Origin: Psettodes erumei
Lineage: Eukaryota; Chordata; Actinopteri; Pleuronectiformes; Psettodidae
Direction of reading: 5' to 3'
DNA: 64,000 nucleotides
Assembly: GCA_016785225.1 (NCBI GenBank)
Contig: JAFBJZ010000603.1
Coordinates: 1,589,001 to 1,653,000, forward strand
The notes beneath the pieces were generated by a model that saw nothing but the letters and a program-made list of their open reading frames with translations, did not search any database and was not told the DNA's origin. The position numbers were made by a program, and so were the translations under genes. Shown piece by piece: positions 23,210 to 35,424 of the stretch. Every line of letters begins with the position of its first letter. Position 1 is the stretch's first letter.

Positions 23210-23435
23210 TTGATTTTATTCCCTTTTCTTCCAGATGATGTTGATGCCTCCTCAGCCTCTAATGTGCTGCAGAAAATGAGGTTGACGGAGACATGGTTGA
23301 CCATTATTCCGGGGCTGATGCCACCTGATAGCAAGCAGACACCTGAGAGAGCAGGCCTAGGTCCAGCTCACCAACCCCAAGCCCCCCTCCCTTTCCACTT
23401 CTATTATTCATCCCTCTTTCAAATGCCTTTTATGC
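23210..23435 (+). other. Open frame behind a good 3' splice acceptor
   Basis: A strong polypyrimidine tract and CAG (ending at 23234) precede a frame that stays open to 23476 and includes QKMRLTETWLTIIPGLMPP. No matching 5' donor follows within the open frame and I know no protein like it. It could be the start of a terminal exon or chance. Confidence 0.15.
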
Positions 23436-23520
23436 TGCTCAATTACCCCTCCAGCAGCCCAGTGTGGACACTGTAATGACATTCTGATTATCAGTCTGTA
23501 AATGAGAAATGAAATGAGTG
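23436..23520. promoter_or_regulatory. Candidate regulatory element, copy B of a duplicated motif
   Basis: Repeats TGCTCAATTAC (23436-23446) and CTGTAATGACATTCTGATTATC (23471-23492) of copy A, with the two blocks 35 rather than 46 bases apart. The following CTGTAAATGAGAAAT also occurs at about 24096-24110. Order and spacing argue against a simple microsatellite. Confidence 0.4.
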
Positions 23521-24399
23521 TGTGATGCTGTGCCAGGGGAAGAATGGAATGGCTACAGGCCTTTCAAAAGTGGAGGCTTTGCAAAGGGGGAGCTGGTGGT
23601 GGAGGGAGGACAGAAGGAGGGATGAGTGCAGCACTCTGGCGATCATCGACAAGACGATAAAAAGAGGGAGCTTTTCGTGGCACACAATGCAAATGTATGA
23701 AATCACGCTTTAGAATTCAATTGCCCCCCATTCAGGGCTTCACTCTTCGCGTTAACAATGCAAGATGATCCTTTTTGTTTTCAAACAATCAGTCAGGTAG
23801 AAAGGAGCCACTTCGCAAATGAAAATACGTCCAGTCATCTCAGGGAGCTTTAATTGCAGATACTCTCTTCATACGCTGAACTGGGCTGACTGGAGTGAAA
23901 AAGAAAAAAAAATCCCTGCTTGCACCGCTTACAACTTACAGTAAGTACTAGACTGCACCGGTGGAGCTCTTTAAACACTGTACTAAAATGGCAAATGCCT
24001 GCAAAAGGAAAATACCATCACCTTAAGATAAGACAATGTTGAAACAAATTTACCACTCCAGCAAAGAAGAGAGGGTCAGAGTTTACTCAGTCAATCTGTA
24101 AATGAGAAATCAGCACACCAAACTGTACCTCAGCTATGGCTGCCAGTGACTTTAATGAAAAATAAATGTTGATTCAAGCCAGTTACAGCGAAGGGATCCT
24201 TTGACAAATACCACCGTGTGTGATACAGTGTAATTTTCTCCATGCACTGCCTTTCAGTAGCAATTACCCAGCGTTGTTCTTGTCCAGGTTTATCTGGCAA
24301 TAAAATGTAACTCTGGGCCATCGCTGTGTTCATTAGCTCTGCATTCTAACCGGCCCACTAAACTACAGTCGCTTCATCCTGAAGAGTCACTCTCATTTC
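23521..24399. other. Gene-free stretch, partly enhancer-like
   Basis: No gene. Contains a perfect POU octamer ATGCAAAT at 23687-23694 and a third copy of CTGTAAATGAGAAAT near 24096. No repeat family was recognised. Confidence 0.4.
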
Positions 24400-24640
24400 A
24401 GACCAATCAACAGAAATGCTCCGCAGCCCCAGACTGCTGTTAATAGGATATTAACATCCTGATCAATCACCTTAATTGATATTTTTTAGGCATTAACGCT
24501 CTTAAACTCTAACAGATGTAATTGTCAGATAGGGAGTGGGATCCCCATCGGCAGTAATTGGGCCATTATGGATGCAGGCATGACTGAGAGATTTAGAATG
24601 CCAATGACATGGGAGATAGATAGAGCCAGGGCCTTTGTGG
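24400..24640. promoter_or_regulatory. Candidate conserved non-coding element with PBX/HOX-like site
   Basis: Unique AT-rich block. It has AGGAT...ATCCT inverted arms (24445-24460), ATCAATCA at 24462-24469 (reverse complement TGATTGAT, the PBX-HOX composite) and TTAATTGAT at 24472-24480. CATTAACGC and GCAGTAATTGGGCC follow. It has no long open frame. This is one of the best enhancer candidates in the window by motif content; conservation not tested. Confidence 0.4.
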
Positions 24641-25336
24641 GTGGATCTGTATATCACTCATGCTCGGGCACTGGAGGATTTCCAGCTAAAAGGCTGGGGA
24701 TGCACTCAGATGCGATTTTAACAATCCTGCACGTGTGCGCACTAATGCACGAGCGAGTAAACGCGCGTGTTTTCTGTTGTCTGTGCCAGGGTTTCAGCAC
24801 AACAGTTCCTGGTGTGTCATTGGCAATGAGGCCATATGGCATCTTGTGTTGACTGCGTTTGGGTTGTGTGCGTCGTGCCATTAGAGCCGGGAACCGAGGA
24901 GTGAGTTTGGCATCTTCATTAATCCCGGCTAACTCCTGTGTGCCAGGGAGCCCCGTTCCACGAGAGCCTGCTGATGCTAGCAAAATGTCACGACTCACTC
25001 AGTCACCGCTCCTTCCCCCCTCACAGCAGGAGGAAAGGGACCAATTGTTTGCAAAATACCTTTCATTACTCCATTGGCTGGGAGCATTTGAAGTGAATTT
25101 GTGTGAATGATTGCCCATAGCTGAGTTTATGATGAGAAATTTCCATAAGTGCACTTCGAAGATGCCTTTTATTGAAGCATGGTAGAAGTGAAGTGCTGAA
25201 AAAAAACTATCTCAGACGCTAAGTAGGAAAATAACCCCAAGTTGCATTTTCATTTTTGTTAAATGCTGTTTGCGTTTCACTTTAAGGATAAAAGCTGTTA
25301 AATCCAACTTTGTACACTTGCGTGTTTGTTTTTCAG
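24641..25336. other. Gene-free stretch, nothing recognised
   Basis: Short frames on both strands (94 and 114 codons) lack known domains and oppose one another. No repeat was identified. Confidence 0.45.
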
Positions 25337-25423
25337 GGGTCAGGATGAGGCATAGGAAACAAGGATCTGTGTTAAGTCTCCCACTCACACGCCTGAAGAC
25401 TATAAGCCCAACTTCTATAACAG
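25337..25423 (+). other. Candidate 87-bp exon
   Basis: A TTTGTTTTTCAG acceptor ends at 25336 and a GTAAGA donor begins at 25424. The enclosed 87 bases stay open in one frame, starting with the last two bases of a codon and ending with the first base of another (29 codons, same intron phase both sides). The translation begins VRMRHRKQGSVLSLP and matches nothing I know. Such matches arise by chance in tens of kilobases. Confidence 0.2.
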
Positions 25424-26859
25424 GTAAGAATGTTTTCTTCATGTCAAATGATGGATTTTGTGTCAGAAAGCAAAGCTCTCGTCAGTTGTATTAAATTTTA
25501 TCCAACTCTGTTCACTTGTATTACTAGTCTACTGATGATTTCTCCCCCGTCAAGAGAGAGAAAATATTTTTTTATAGAGAGTAGGGGTGTGATCATGTTT
25601 AGCATGCTTGGTACAGAAGAAGCACTGCCTCGAGCGCTTTCTTGTGACGAGTAATAAAAAGCAGAACAGACATCTTGTTTCCATAACAACGGGCTGCTAA
25701 TTTCAGTTTACCTGTTGCCCCTGTTGCGCGCATGTTAGATTATTTAACAATGTTTAATTATTACAGCAAGAAATTTCTCCACTGGCACTTTTTCCACCTT
25801 TGCTGTAATGTGAAATCATGCTTTTCCTTTGTTACGATTAATTGGTTGCCAAGAAAAGCATTTAGTGGTCCACATTTTCAACCCACTCTGCGCTACAGTA
25901 TATGTGACTGCTACCTGTAGACTTTTGTGAGGCTGTAGCAGTAGAGAAAGCATATTACGTGAGCCTGATTCAGACAGGACATTACAAGAGGGGAATAAAA
26001 CATTCACTTTACTCCTTTAAAATTAAAGTCATTTCTTTTCAGAGCGTCATTTTATAGATCGTATCAGCTCCCAAATAAGCCTTTGACTTCCCAGTATTTT
26101 TTGCACAAAAGGCAAATTTCACACTGAGCAAATAAAATTAAAAACATGTTTTCCAAAAAAGTAGCTGGAAAACAACTCTTCCCGCAGAAAATACTGAAAG
26201 ATCCACTTTAAAATTACAAGGACGATGCTGTGAACAGGATTTGAATTCGAGGAGAGACTAGCAGGACCGCTGAAAAACAGTAGATAATTGCGGCTGTAAT
26301 TATTACCGGGGTGGGGTGAAAAATTACCAACATACAGGCTCCAGAGGGGACCAAAATAAATGACCAGCACAGGTAATGGTAAAATAACCCCAACTCCCCT
26401 AATGAAATAAATGCAGCCATAATGAGGCTTAAGATAGAGATAGCCCACAATGGATTCTGTTTGATATGTAAAGAGCAACGTGACGTCTGCTGACAACCCT
26501 CCATGTGCTGCAGTGATGTAAAGTTGTACTTCAGGGTGGGTGGGTACAGTGTGACAGCACTGGTGGGTAGGGTCAGAGGTGCGGCCTTCTTACACTCTTA
26601 AGCCACCATTGTCTAAGACTTCATTTTTTTCAACTGTAAACATGCATACTTGATGTATCCTTTCAGATCAGCTATGGATAGGATCAAGCCATGGCAAGGA
26701 TGAATATAGGGGATATTTGGGACAGCATGTGGTTGAATCCTTGCTCAATAAGGGCAAATTAGATGTAATTTGAAGGAGTCAAATGATTCTTTCTGTAAAT
26801 GACTTGAAGATCATGGAAATTATACAGGTTTGTTGTTTTTTTTTTCCTTGGTTTTGCGT
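25424..26859. other. Gene-free stretch with hydrophobic minus-strand frame
   Basis: A minus-strand frame at 26214-26504 (96 codons) includes hydrophobic segments such as FISLGELGLFYHYLCW and PVIITAAIIYCFSAVLL, superficially like a small multi-pass membrane protein. A second overlapping minus frame is also open. No family motif or full set of splice sites was found, so it is not called as a gene. Confidence 0.35.
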
Positions 26860-27205
26860 ATGTAAATTTAGTTCAGTATCACATAAGGGAATTCTTTGGA
26901 ATTCATTATCGCCTAATAACCTTCTTAAGAGACCAGGCTCATGACTGTCATCAGTAGGATTGAAATGAAGTTCGCATTTCATTTGGGGTGCGTTATTTTT
27001 GTGTTTATGCATAAAATGGGAGAGCTTGCCACATATATAGTTTATTGTATATTTGTACTGTGCCCCTTGTAAAATCTTGCAGTTATTAGGTTCAGTAGTG
27101 TTTGCTGATTGTTTCCTAGCTACTGCTGTCATGCAATGCAAAACTCCATCTGACAAACTGCTATTGCCTCCGCTAAGTGCAAGCTGAAAACGCACACATA
27201 TGTTC
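26860..27205. promoter_or_regulatory. Candidate conserved non-coding element
   Basis: Unique AT-rich block with CGCCTAATAACC, GTTTATGCATAAAATGG and CAGTTATTAGG. A 148-codon minus-strand frame spans it but has no recognisable domain. The regulatory reading is from texture only. Confidence 0.25.
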
Positions 27206-27514
27206 TTAAATTGATGCTGAGTCATTATCTCTTCAATAATTCTTATCAGGATTTACACCAGACGTTTGAGTTTCATCATCTGCCATTATGTTGTGCTGAT
27301 AAGACAGACAGCAGCAGTAATCTACTTTGGATCCCACTGGTGTTCTGTTTTGGTTTTTTTTTGTTTCTTTTTTTTGCCCTGCCCACTATGACACAGCTTT
27401 TTGACTTGAGCAGGAAAGCTTCTCTGAACACAGCAATTACACCAAGGTCAATTGTATTTGTCAGAATGTGTCTGACTGAACCTATCACATTATCTCATTG
27501 TTTTTCCCCCTCAG

Positions 27515-27558
27515 GGCCCATGCATCTGTTCAACGAGCAAATGAGCCCAGAAAAGAAG
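27515..27558 (+). other. Candidate 44-bp exon
   Basis: A strong acceptor (TTGTTTTTCCCCCTCAG ending 27514) and a GTAGTG donor at 27559 enclose 44 bases. Read with two starting bases completing a codon, it gives PMHLFNEQMSPEKK and ends on a codon boundary. Its entry phase is compatible with the exit phase of the 25337-25423 candidate. No known protein was recognised. Confidence 0.2.
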
Positions 27559-28640
27559 GTAGTGCTGACACTCTGCCTGTCGCTGTATTCAGGTCACAGT
27601 GTCTGGTAGTTAGATAGGCAGATCAGGCTGCCTCAGTGCCGGAGGAGACTCCTCTGTCTGCAGCATCATTTTTAGCATATGAGTGATCAGTATATGCTCG
27701 ACTATATTCAGGTTATCCTGCGTATAATGTGTGTTTTCTGAAAACATTTCAAACCTGCATCTGTCTAACGTGTCAAGCTTCAGAATCCAAAGCTTTGAGG
27801 TTTGACTGTGCCGCAGTGGCAGAGAGAGAGAGAGAGACTGAGAGACAGTGGTTGTTTTTGGATGTGTTATGGTTATTTTGCTAGGGTGAACTCATAACTT
27901 TGTATTGAGCACAGATTTGAAGCATTTTTCAGTCTACAGTTTTTATGGTTGTTCTTTTGTTATAACTGGTCAAATATGTCCACATTATTCATTTATATTC
28001 CAATTGATTGCTGAGGGAAACATCTGCCCTACCTGGTCCATCCAACAAACTGATTTGCTTCTCCGAGCCTCCTTATTGTTGACTGTTTTTTGAGATGGCT
28101 TGGAACCAATAATGCGTGTTTAAACCTTAGTTTAATGGAGCTTTGTTGTGCAGCTGTATTGGTAATTGGTAGGGTTCTGACCTGATTGATTTTACATGAA
28201 TGCTGTGCTTCTTGCTGATGTTTCAGTGCAGCCTGCACAGCTAATCATGGCCTAGGGCATTCTGATGGTTTCCACGAAGCAAACTAAGCACGGACTGGGA
28301 TATAAGCAGGCTTTTCTTTTTAACCTTGATATTCTTCGGGGAATGGCGTTGAGTTACATGGAAACACACACATTCCCTCACTACTGTATCATAAACACAC
28401 ATGTTCAGGTACGGGAACGCCTCAATTTATTGTTACATGATAGATTCATCACGAGTGCACGTCCTTTATAAATTCATCCTAGCAACAAGGGAGCAGAGGC
28501 AAGGTTTCTAAGAAGTAAGGGAAATAGGCAGAAATGACAAATGCTGCATGTGTGGAAAGGAAAAAAAAATGTTCCTAAATTAATCTGCACAAAAGGAAGC
28601 AGATGAACAATGCATCTGAAAAAGGAGAGAAATGGTTCAT
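27559..28640. other. Gene-free stretch, nothing recognised
   Basis: Contains a short GA run near 27823-27838. No coding or repeat signal was recognised. Confidence 0.5.
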
Positions 28641-28945
28641 CCATGCTAGCAGCTCCGTGGGGCTGTACTCAGACAAAGGGCTGGTTTGAGCAAAATGCTA
28701 GCCTTAGTAAGTTTGCCATCTTAGTTTAGCATGTTAGCATGCTAACCGCTGTTAATTAGCGATGACATAAAGTGCAGCTGATGATTACCACGTCATATTT
28801 CATCATTGATTGAAATATCAGAGAAAGTATACGTTTGACCTGATGATGGCGCTACAAGTTCAGGGAATTACCAACATGCAATGTCTGTACATACTTTCAC
28901 TGCAATGGCTGTTTTGGAAACAGACCAACTTTGTCATCCCTAAAG
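28641..28945 (+). mobile_element. Fragment of a common fish interspersed repeat
   Basis: Contains the phrases CATGCTAGCAGCTC, CCATCTTAGTTTAGCATGTT, TTAGCATGCTAAC and TTTGACCTGATGATGGCGCT in the order I know from a very abundant teleost repeat. It is non-coding here. A reverse-oriented fragment of the same repeat lies at 52150-52772. Family class not asserted. Confidence 0.65.
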
Positions 28946-31900
28946 CCATGGCTAGTGACAGAACAAATCAAATAAGAGATGAAGAGAAGGAAAGGAAGAG
29001 GAGAGTACCAAGCATACAGGCACAGAGGTAATTAGATCCACTCATAATCGCTGAATCATCCATGTTGTGGGTAATGGTGGCTGATGTGATGCTCTCTGAG
29101 AGTGTGTTTGTGTCTGGGAGTGTGCGTTTGCCGTGGAGAATGCACTGACACGCACCAACTGCTGGATGAAGGTTGCAGATATAACCCTGAAGTACAAGAA
29201 AAGGCAAAACAGAGAAAACACTCCAAGTCAAAGAAAAATCTAAGTACGGTGAAAACGATTTCCTTCACCTCCGGTGTAAACAAAGGTCTTACAGCAGGGC
29301 GGTGTCAGCAGTGGCTCTGTTTCTTAGCTGTGGTTTGAAATGTGTCAGTTTAAAGTTGCACTTCTTTGTCAGCACAGAGAACGTCGTAAGAATACATCAG
29401 AGATAAGCACGGCCGTCTGACTGAGGGCATTCTTTTGGAGACGGGCAGGGTGCTGTCTGACTTTGCACATTTGTCTTCTGCACGGTGGCACATCAGCAGT
29501 TCATCTTGATAATAGAAAGGGCTATGTGAGCGGGTTTTGGTGAAATAACCTTTTGTGAATATAATCTGAGAAGCAATGCGTGCGTGGGTATGTGTAAATA
29601 AAAAAAAGAGGAGTGATTGTATCGTCAGACATTTTATCTCAATGGTTTTGTAGTGCTGACCTGTGCCTCATAAAATTTCTTGGGTGACATTTTGCAACAT
29701 GATGCACTTTCTCTGTGCTCGGTTGTTTTAGTAGTTTAGTTGATATAGCTTCTTTGACGCTCAGTTCATTTTCTGTACGGACGGTGCATTCAAAGATGGA
29801 GGCAAAGATGCAATACATGTCTTGGAAACAAAAAGAATAAAGTTGCAGTGTTTTGCTAGTGCATCCATGATCTGTGTTTTTCATATGAATAGGACAGTGA
29901 AGTGGCTGGATGGAACATGCAACAGAAAGAACCCACGAGTGGAACTCGGAGAAAATTGAACCCTCTTCACCCAATTAGAGTCCCGGAGGTTGCAGTACAG
30001 TTGATCCCCATGGTAACGCAGATGAAGGGCATAGCACTCTGTACCTCTTCTGGCTCCTACTCTGTCCCCATCTTTTCATGTGGAAATTTACTCCTTTGTC
30101 CCAAGCATCTCCTGCAGAAATGGCATCCTCATTTGTGGAAGGAGATGTTTTCTGTGTACAAGTGGGGAAAAAACAAAGTACTCAGGAGCTCCAGAAATAA
30201 AACTTCCAACAAGATGATGGCAAGAATGGCTCAGATGGATGCTTTGTTTACCTGTTTACTATTTTAACATGCTTTCAGTAACTGGTAAAATGCACTCCAT
30301 GTCTTTGGCTTGGAGGAAACTAACAATTCAGAAATAGGCTGCATTATCTAACATATCACAAGTGAGACAGGTCCATCAGCATGATAGTTTCACCATCCCG
30401 CCATATGAGCACTGCCAGGAAAGCAGAAGGGTTTTGGAACCAAAAGTTTTGTGAGTCACAGGTTATTCATACCCAGTTCAGACAAGTAATGCATGCTCTA
30501 GCGCATGCCAGTGTTCAATTTGAAAGGGTCAACTTGGTTTAAACTCAGGTTGGACACAGCGTGCCATTAATGAACAGTTGTCTCTGTTGGTGATGGCAAA
30601 TTAATGTTGTTACTGATTTTTAAATAATGTTAATGAACATTTATGTTCTGCATGTGGTCTACAACTAGTTTGACAAAGAGCTACATTAACAGGGAAAGTG
30701 GATCATTACTGTTACTTGATGAAATCAAACTTGCAAAGGAGAGAAAACAAGTTGAGCTGAGTGGCATTCCCGCAGTTGTTTTCTTGACCAGGGTAGAAAA
30801 ATAACTATCTGGCATATGTATTAGGGCAGGTCTGTATGCAGTAATGATGGGAAACAGTTAGAATTTTTGGAAATTTGTGTTCTTATGTGTTATAGTATTG
30901 ATGTGTATGGAACTACAAAAGGATTATTGCTTGATTTCTAAGGTAATGATTGTTAGGATGTATTTGTCAGCCATTGGAAAATGGAGAATAGAGCCCAAAT
31001 GATCAAATTCAGATACTTATGAAGATTGGTCTTCAATCCAGTCTCGATTAGCTACAGTAGAAAAGTGCATATAAGCACTATTTTTGTCTAGATTTGCTTA
31101 TATTAAACCATTCTTTAGTTTTTGAGTGCTCAGATAAAAAAAGAAATAAATTAGATAAATTAGATAAAGTTATCAAAATGGTGACATAGAAAAAAGAAAA
31201 GCAAGACACAGCATACATTTGAAGTTTCTCCGAACAATTTCGCTGCAAACATAAGTTCACTGCTTGTGAAAGTACAAATACCTCAGAATAGCTTTGCTGA
31301 TTTTTTCGCAGTTTATGGCTTTGGAAACAAAAGAATTAACATTTTGAGATGGAGCCTTGTGAGGTGCCCTGAGGGACATTCTCAAACTTTCTCTCCACTT
31401 TCTTTCAACCCTGTCTCCTAGAAATGCGGTTTACACTGTATGTTGCTACCTTGCAACAGTAAACATGTTTAAAAAGATGCATAATACTGGCTGAGTTAGG
31501 TTTTCTATAAATATAATGAGGAAATGTCAATTTTTTGTTTTTTTTTTGGCAAAATATCCAATCCTGAAATACAGTCTTTGCTCATACGGAATTACTGGAA
31601 TGCTTTTCAACTGAGGCAGCACAACATGTGTGTCAAGGTCGTTGTACTAAAATAATATTAAATGATCACCAAAATATTTGAAGAGCTTTACAAGTGGCTT
31701 GATTGGGTTTTAAAAATGTTATATATGGTTTAAAATACGACTGAGGTTTAAAAATCTGCTCTGCCCCTCTATTGAAATCAAAAGAGATTTACTGTTCAAA
31801 CCTAACATTTACTGACACTGACAGCATTTTGCTCAACATAATCCATTCAAAATCTTCTTCAGATCATACATTACAGTGCGGGAAGCCAGCCATGTTGCTA

Positions 31901-33542
31901 TGTTGCAAAGAAAAAAGCTGACAAGTGCAGATCTGTGATCAGTACAAATTACTTAAAAACAGGGAATACAGGGAAAGTTGACCAACTGAAGTCTATGTAG
32001 TGATGAATAATGGATTTTGCTTTTGTGTGTGTTGACTACTCTGCAGGTGTGTTTTTGTGTACACAGGATTTCAGTGAGCGGTCTGTGTGTTGGTGTGCTT
32101 TCACTAGTGTTGTTAGTGTGTGAAGTTTCAGTGTTGTGTGGGAGCGCTTGAGTTTGAAAGTTTAGCATTCTCCCCGGTTGTGCAAAACTTGAGAGGATTT
32201 AAAAAGGATCACTTGACCATTTTCTCACCCCGATTCTCCTGAGATGAGAACAATCCAGTGGCCTCATACACTATGCTTTCCCTTATTTCATTAATTGGAT
32301 GTCTGCCTTTTGTTTAGCTTAATTTTAGAAACAATCCTGAAACTAAGAGTGCATGGCAGTGGATTTTCTAACTTTCAAACTCCCATTTTTCCAACCTTTA
32401 GGCTACTAATGACTCTTTTATCAAGGCCATTTGAGGTAAAATGCATATTTAAAAAATCCACAAGGAATTAAAAGAGCTTCCTGTGCCCCATTCATCAGAT
32501 GCTATTAGCACAGACTCCCACACAGCAGGGTGAGAGATACTCAAGCCTTTACCAACATAATGACAAAACCTGTCCCTATAATGGTTCTAGGCAGTGTATG
32601 TACACCTGTGTGTGTACACCAGTGTGTATCTATTTGAGAGTGGAAATTTGGGCCTGTACATATGTGTTCACTTGTGCCTGGATGCATTTGTTTACTAATG
32701 GTATTAGAAGCCTGCCCCACAGTACAAAAAGCGCACTCCCCCTCAGCTGAATTCAGCTGCAATGAATGTGGACTTTTAGGAGAGCCTGGGGTGACCCGGC
32801 AATTGGAGCGAGAGATGGAAATGGGGTGAGACGGATGAAAAACAGGAGAGGAAAGGGATAGGTGTGTGAGCGAAAACGCTCAATCTGGAAGAGTGGCGAT
32901 GTGCTACAATAGCTGCAAAGTGAGGCAATTTTGTGGAGTTGAATAGCGGTGAAAGTACTAAGATAGAATGGTAAAAACAGAGGTTAGTCCAAGCTGAATG
33001 CTATTTAGAGCAGAGGTCACACACTGAAGGACAGATGCATCTAACATGGTTAGACTGGCCACATCTGTCCTGTCTGCGTGAGTGTGTGTGCTTTTATTGA
33101 GCATTTTAGTTCCACTATTTTTCAGCCTTTTCTTTACTGTATCTTTGCTCCTCACGTGGGGTCAGTGACCCCAGGTCACCTGTACCAAAAAGACTGTAGC
33201 CAAGCTACAGCAAACATCCCAAAGGCAGCTGCAGTGCAGCTTCAGGTGTTTGAGGCCATAATGATGGAAGAACAGAAGGCACAACATTCAAATGTCAGAT
33301 CAAAGCTTGCACGAGGGCAGGGGATGAAAAGATTGCGGCCTTGATCTTGGAGACACACAAGCCAAAACATGTGCACATGCATGCAGGGAGCCAAAAAGGA
33401 TATATCACCTCTGTACTGTTCATCCAGATGGTTTGAATGATGAGCTCCAAACGCACAGCTTTCTTTAGGTTGTAACAGAAAAGATGTGTGGAGATTGATT
33501 TCATAGAATGGGCATGTGTAATGGAGGCAATCAGCCGTATTT
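28946..33542. other. AT-rich gene-free stretch, nothing recognised
   Basis: About 4.6 kb of AT-rich DNA with many short frames (121 codons or fewer), none with a recognisable domain. No terminal repeats, tails or tRNA-like promoters were identified. Probably old unrecognised repeats and spacer. Confidence 0.45.
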
Positions 33543-33780
33543 ATGTCAAGTCAAGTTAGTTTTATTCATGCAGCCGAAAATCACACATTTGTCTCTCGGG
33601 GGTTTCTCCATCTGTATAGGATACAACATCTTCTATCCTCACACCTTCAGTTCAGATGTAAAAATAACAAAAATGATGGAGAAAAAAAGAAAGAAACCTC
33701 GGGAGGAGCAACAGAGGCGTGATCTTCCAGGAAGGAGAGATAGACAGATAGATGATGCATCAAACAATACATAGAAACAC
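33543..33780 (-). mobile_element. LINE-type retrotransposon 3' region
   Basis: On the minus strand the element ends with GAATAAAACTAACTTGACTTGAC, that is an AATAAA-like signal followed by a tandem ACTTG tail. Its interior contains AAATCACACATTTG, TATCCTCACACC and AACCTCGGGAGGAGCAACAG, known to me from a very common fish repeat. It is 5'-truncated with no coding part. The inner boundary is approximate. Confidence 0.65.
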
Positions 33781-35424
33781 TATGGAGGTAACAGAATGAC
33801 AATAAATATCGTAATAAAAGCTATGTATGTAGGTTACCTGGGAAAAAAAAGCGGGGAAATCTTCTTTGATCTCACTGTCAGTGCAAGCGCCTGCACTATG
33901 CAAAAAGTACGCTGGGTAATTAGGCCATTACATGCACAAATGAAGAGAAGGCTAAAACCTGCAAGGCAGTCAGAACACTGAAGAGAGAATTACAAGCGTT
34001 AAACTGCAAGGTAAAATGTCAGAAAGACAGCAACACGTGTTATCCTCTTTCAGAAGAAAAAAAGAGCCTGATAACGCTTCTGAATGAGTCAGGGTGGCAA
34101 CAAACTGGGGCAGTCCCGAGCTAATACTAGCTTGCAACAGTGCTAATGCTAGCTAACTGGAGCAACTGAAGATGAGGAGGCAGCAGCAGCTAGCAGCTAG
34201 CAGCTAGCTAGCCAGGTTCACCAACAGGAGCAGAGGACTGAAAGAGCATCAGGGCTTTAAACCACAGCTGTTTTTTCCACCAAAGTTTGGTTAAGGACCT
34301 GGAGGACCGTATATTATCTGAAGGGGGCGGTAGCCTGATAAAACTGGATATAGCAAGTTCATTTAGGAGGTGAAGGTGCTTCAGGCACAGGACTGGACCC
34401 AGACATGCGGAGTAAAAGCTTAAACAGAGAGCAGGAGAAGTATCAGGACATGGCAGTGGTGTGGAGGGTTGTGGACAACTATATAAAGTAAGCACCCATT
34501 CGACTATTTGAGTACTACTGAATGGGTTTTATTGGCTGGCCATGCCAACCTTTTAACAATAACTGAATTGATTGATTCGTGAGATTCTTGTGAAGCATTG
34601 TCGTTTGACCTGTGGAGAGATGAATCGCTGGCTGTACTGTAAGTAAGCCTCATGAGGAGATGTGGGCTTTAAGGCCTGTATGTAGCATGTGTGATATTAT
34701 GTCCTCACCACTGTTACATCCTGGACCTGCAATCGCTTCGTCATCCCTCTGCTCTCATATGCACTTTGCATTCCAGCGCTGTTTGATTTACAAATTAGGA
34801 ACTGGCTATTTACAGATGAAGCAGGTGTCGGTCTGTGTGTGTGTGTGTGCATGTGTGTGTCTCAGCACGTAGCGCTCTAATGATATTGCCTCATACACAT
34901 CAATGTATGGGAAACACTGACGAGGTAATCAGCTCACCTGTACTTGGTGTCTTTGGTGAGCCTGTTTTTTTTTTTTGTGGGTCTCATTGTTCAGCTGCTG
35001 TAGTTGTGAGTCATATGAAACTTGAAGTGCACTGAGGTTTTGTACCTGCACACCCAAGAAAAGAGCTAATAAGGTAAAGGTTCATGGATTTGTTCTTTCA
35101 GTCAGGCTGAAGCAGTAGCCCCGCTTTGACCCCTGTGTCCCCCAAAAGCTGTTTACTCACAAAGCTAAAGGAGTAAACATCTTTGCTCAGACATCGGTAG
35201 AAGCAGGGCAAAGCTGATAAAGCTGCCATCTAAGGATGTATAAAGTGCCAGACAGGTATCCAGTCTTCCAGTATTGAAGCTGAGTCCCAGGAGAGAGACA
35301 AATGCCCCACTAGTTGCTCCTCAGAGATAATGAGCTACTGAGTGCTGAGTGAGATGTTTGCAGGGCCGGAGGGCTGGGATTGGAGTTGCTTCACTGGTTC
35401 TGTATGGAGAGGGCCTGGGCTCGG
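33781..35424. other. Gene-free stretch with AGCTAGC and GT tracts
   Basis: Includes a local GCTAGCAGCTAGCAGCTAGC repeat near 34185-34212, a GT microsatellite at 34834-34860 and a T-run near 34964-34975. No gene was recognised. Confidence 0.5.
34834..34860. repeat. (GT)n microsatellite
   Basis: About 13 GT units with one interruption. Confidence 0.9.
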
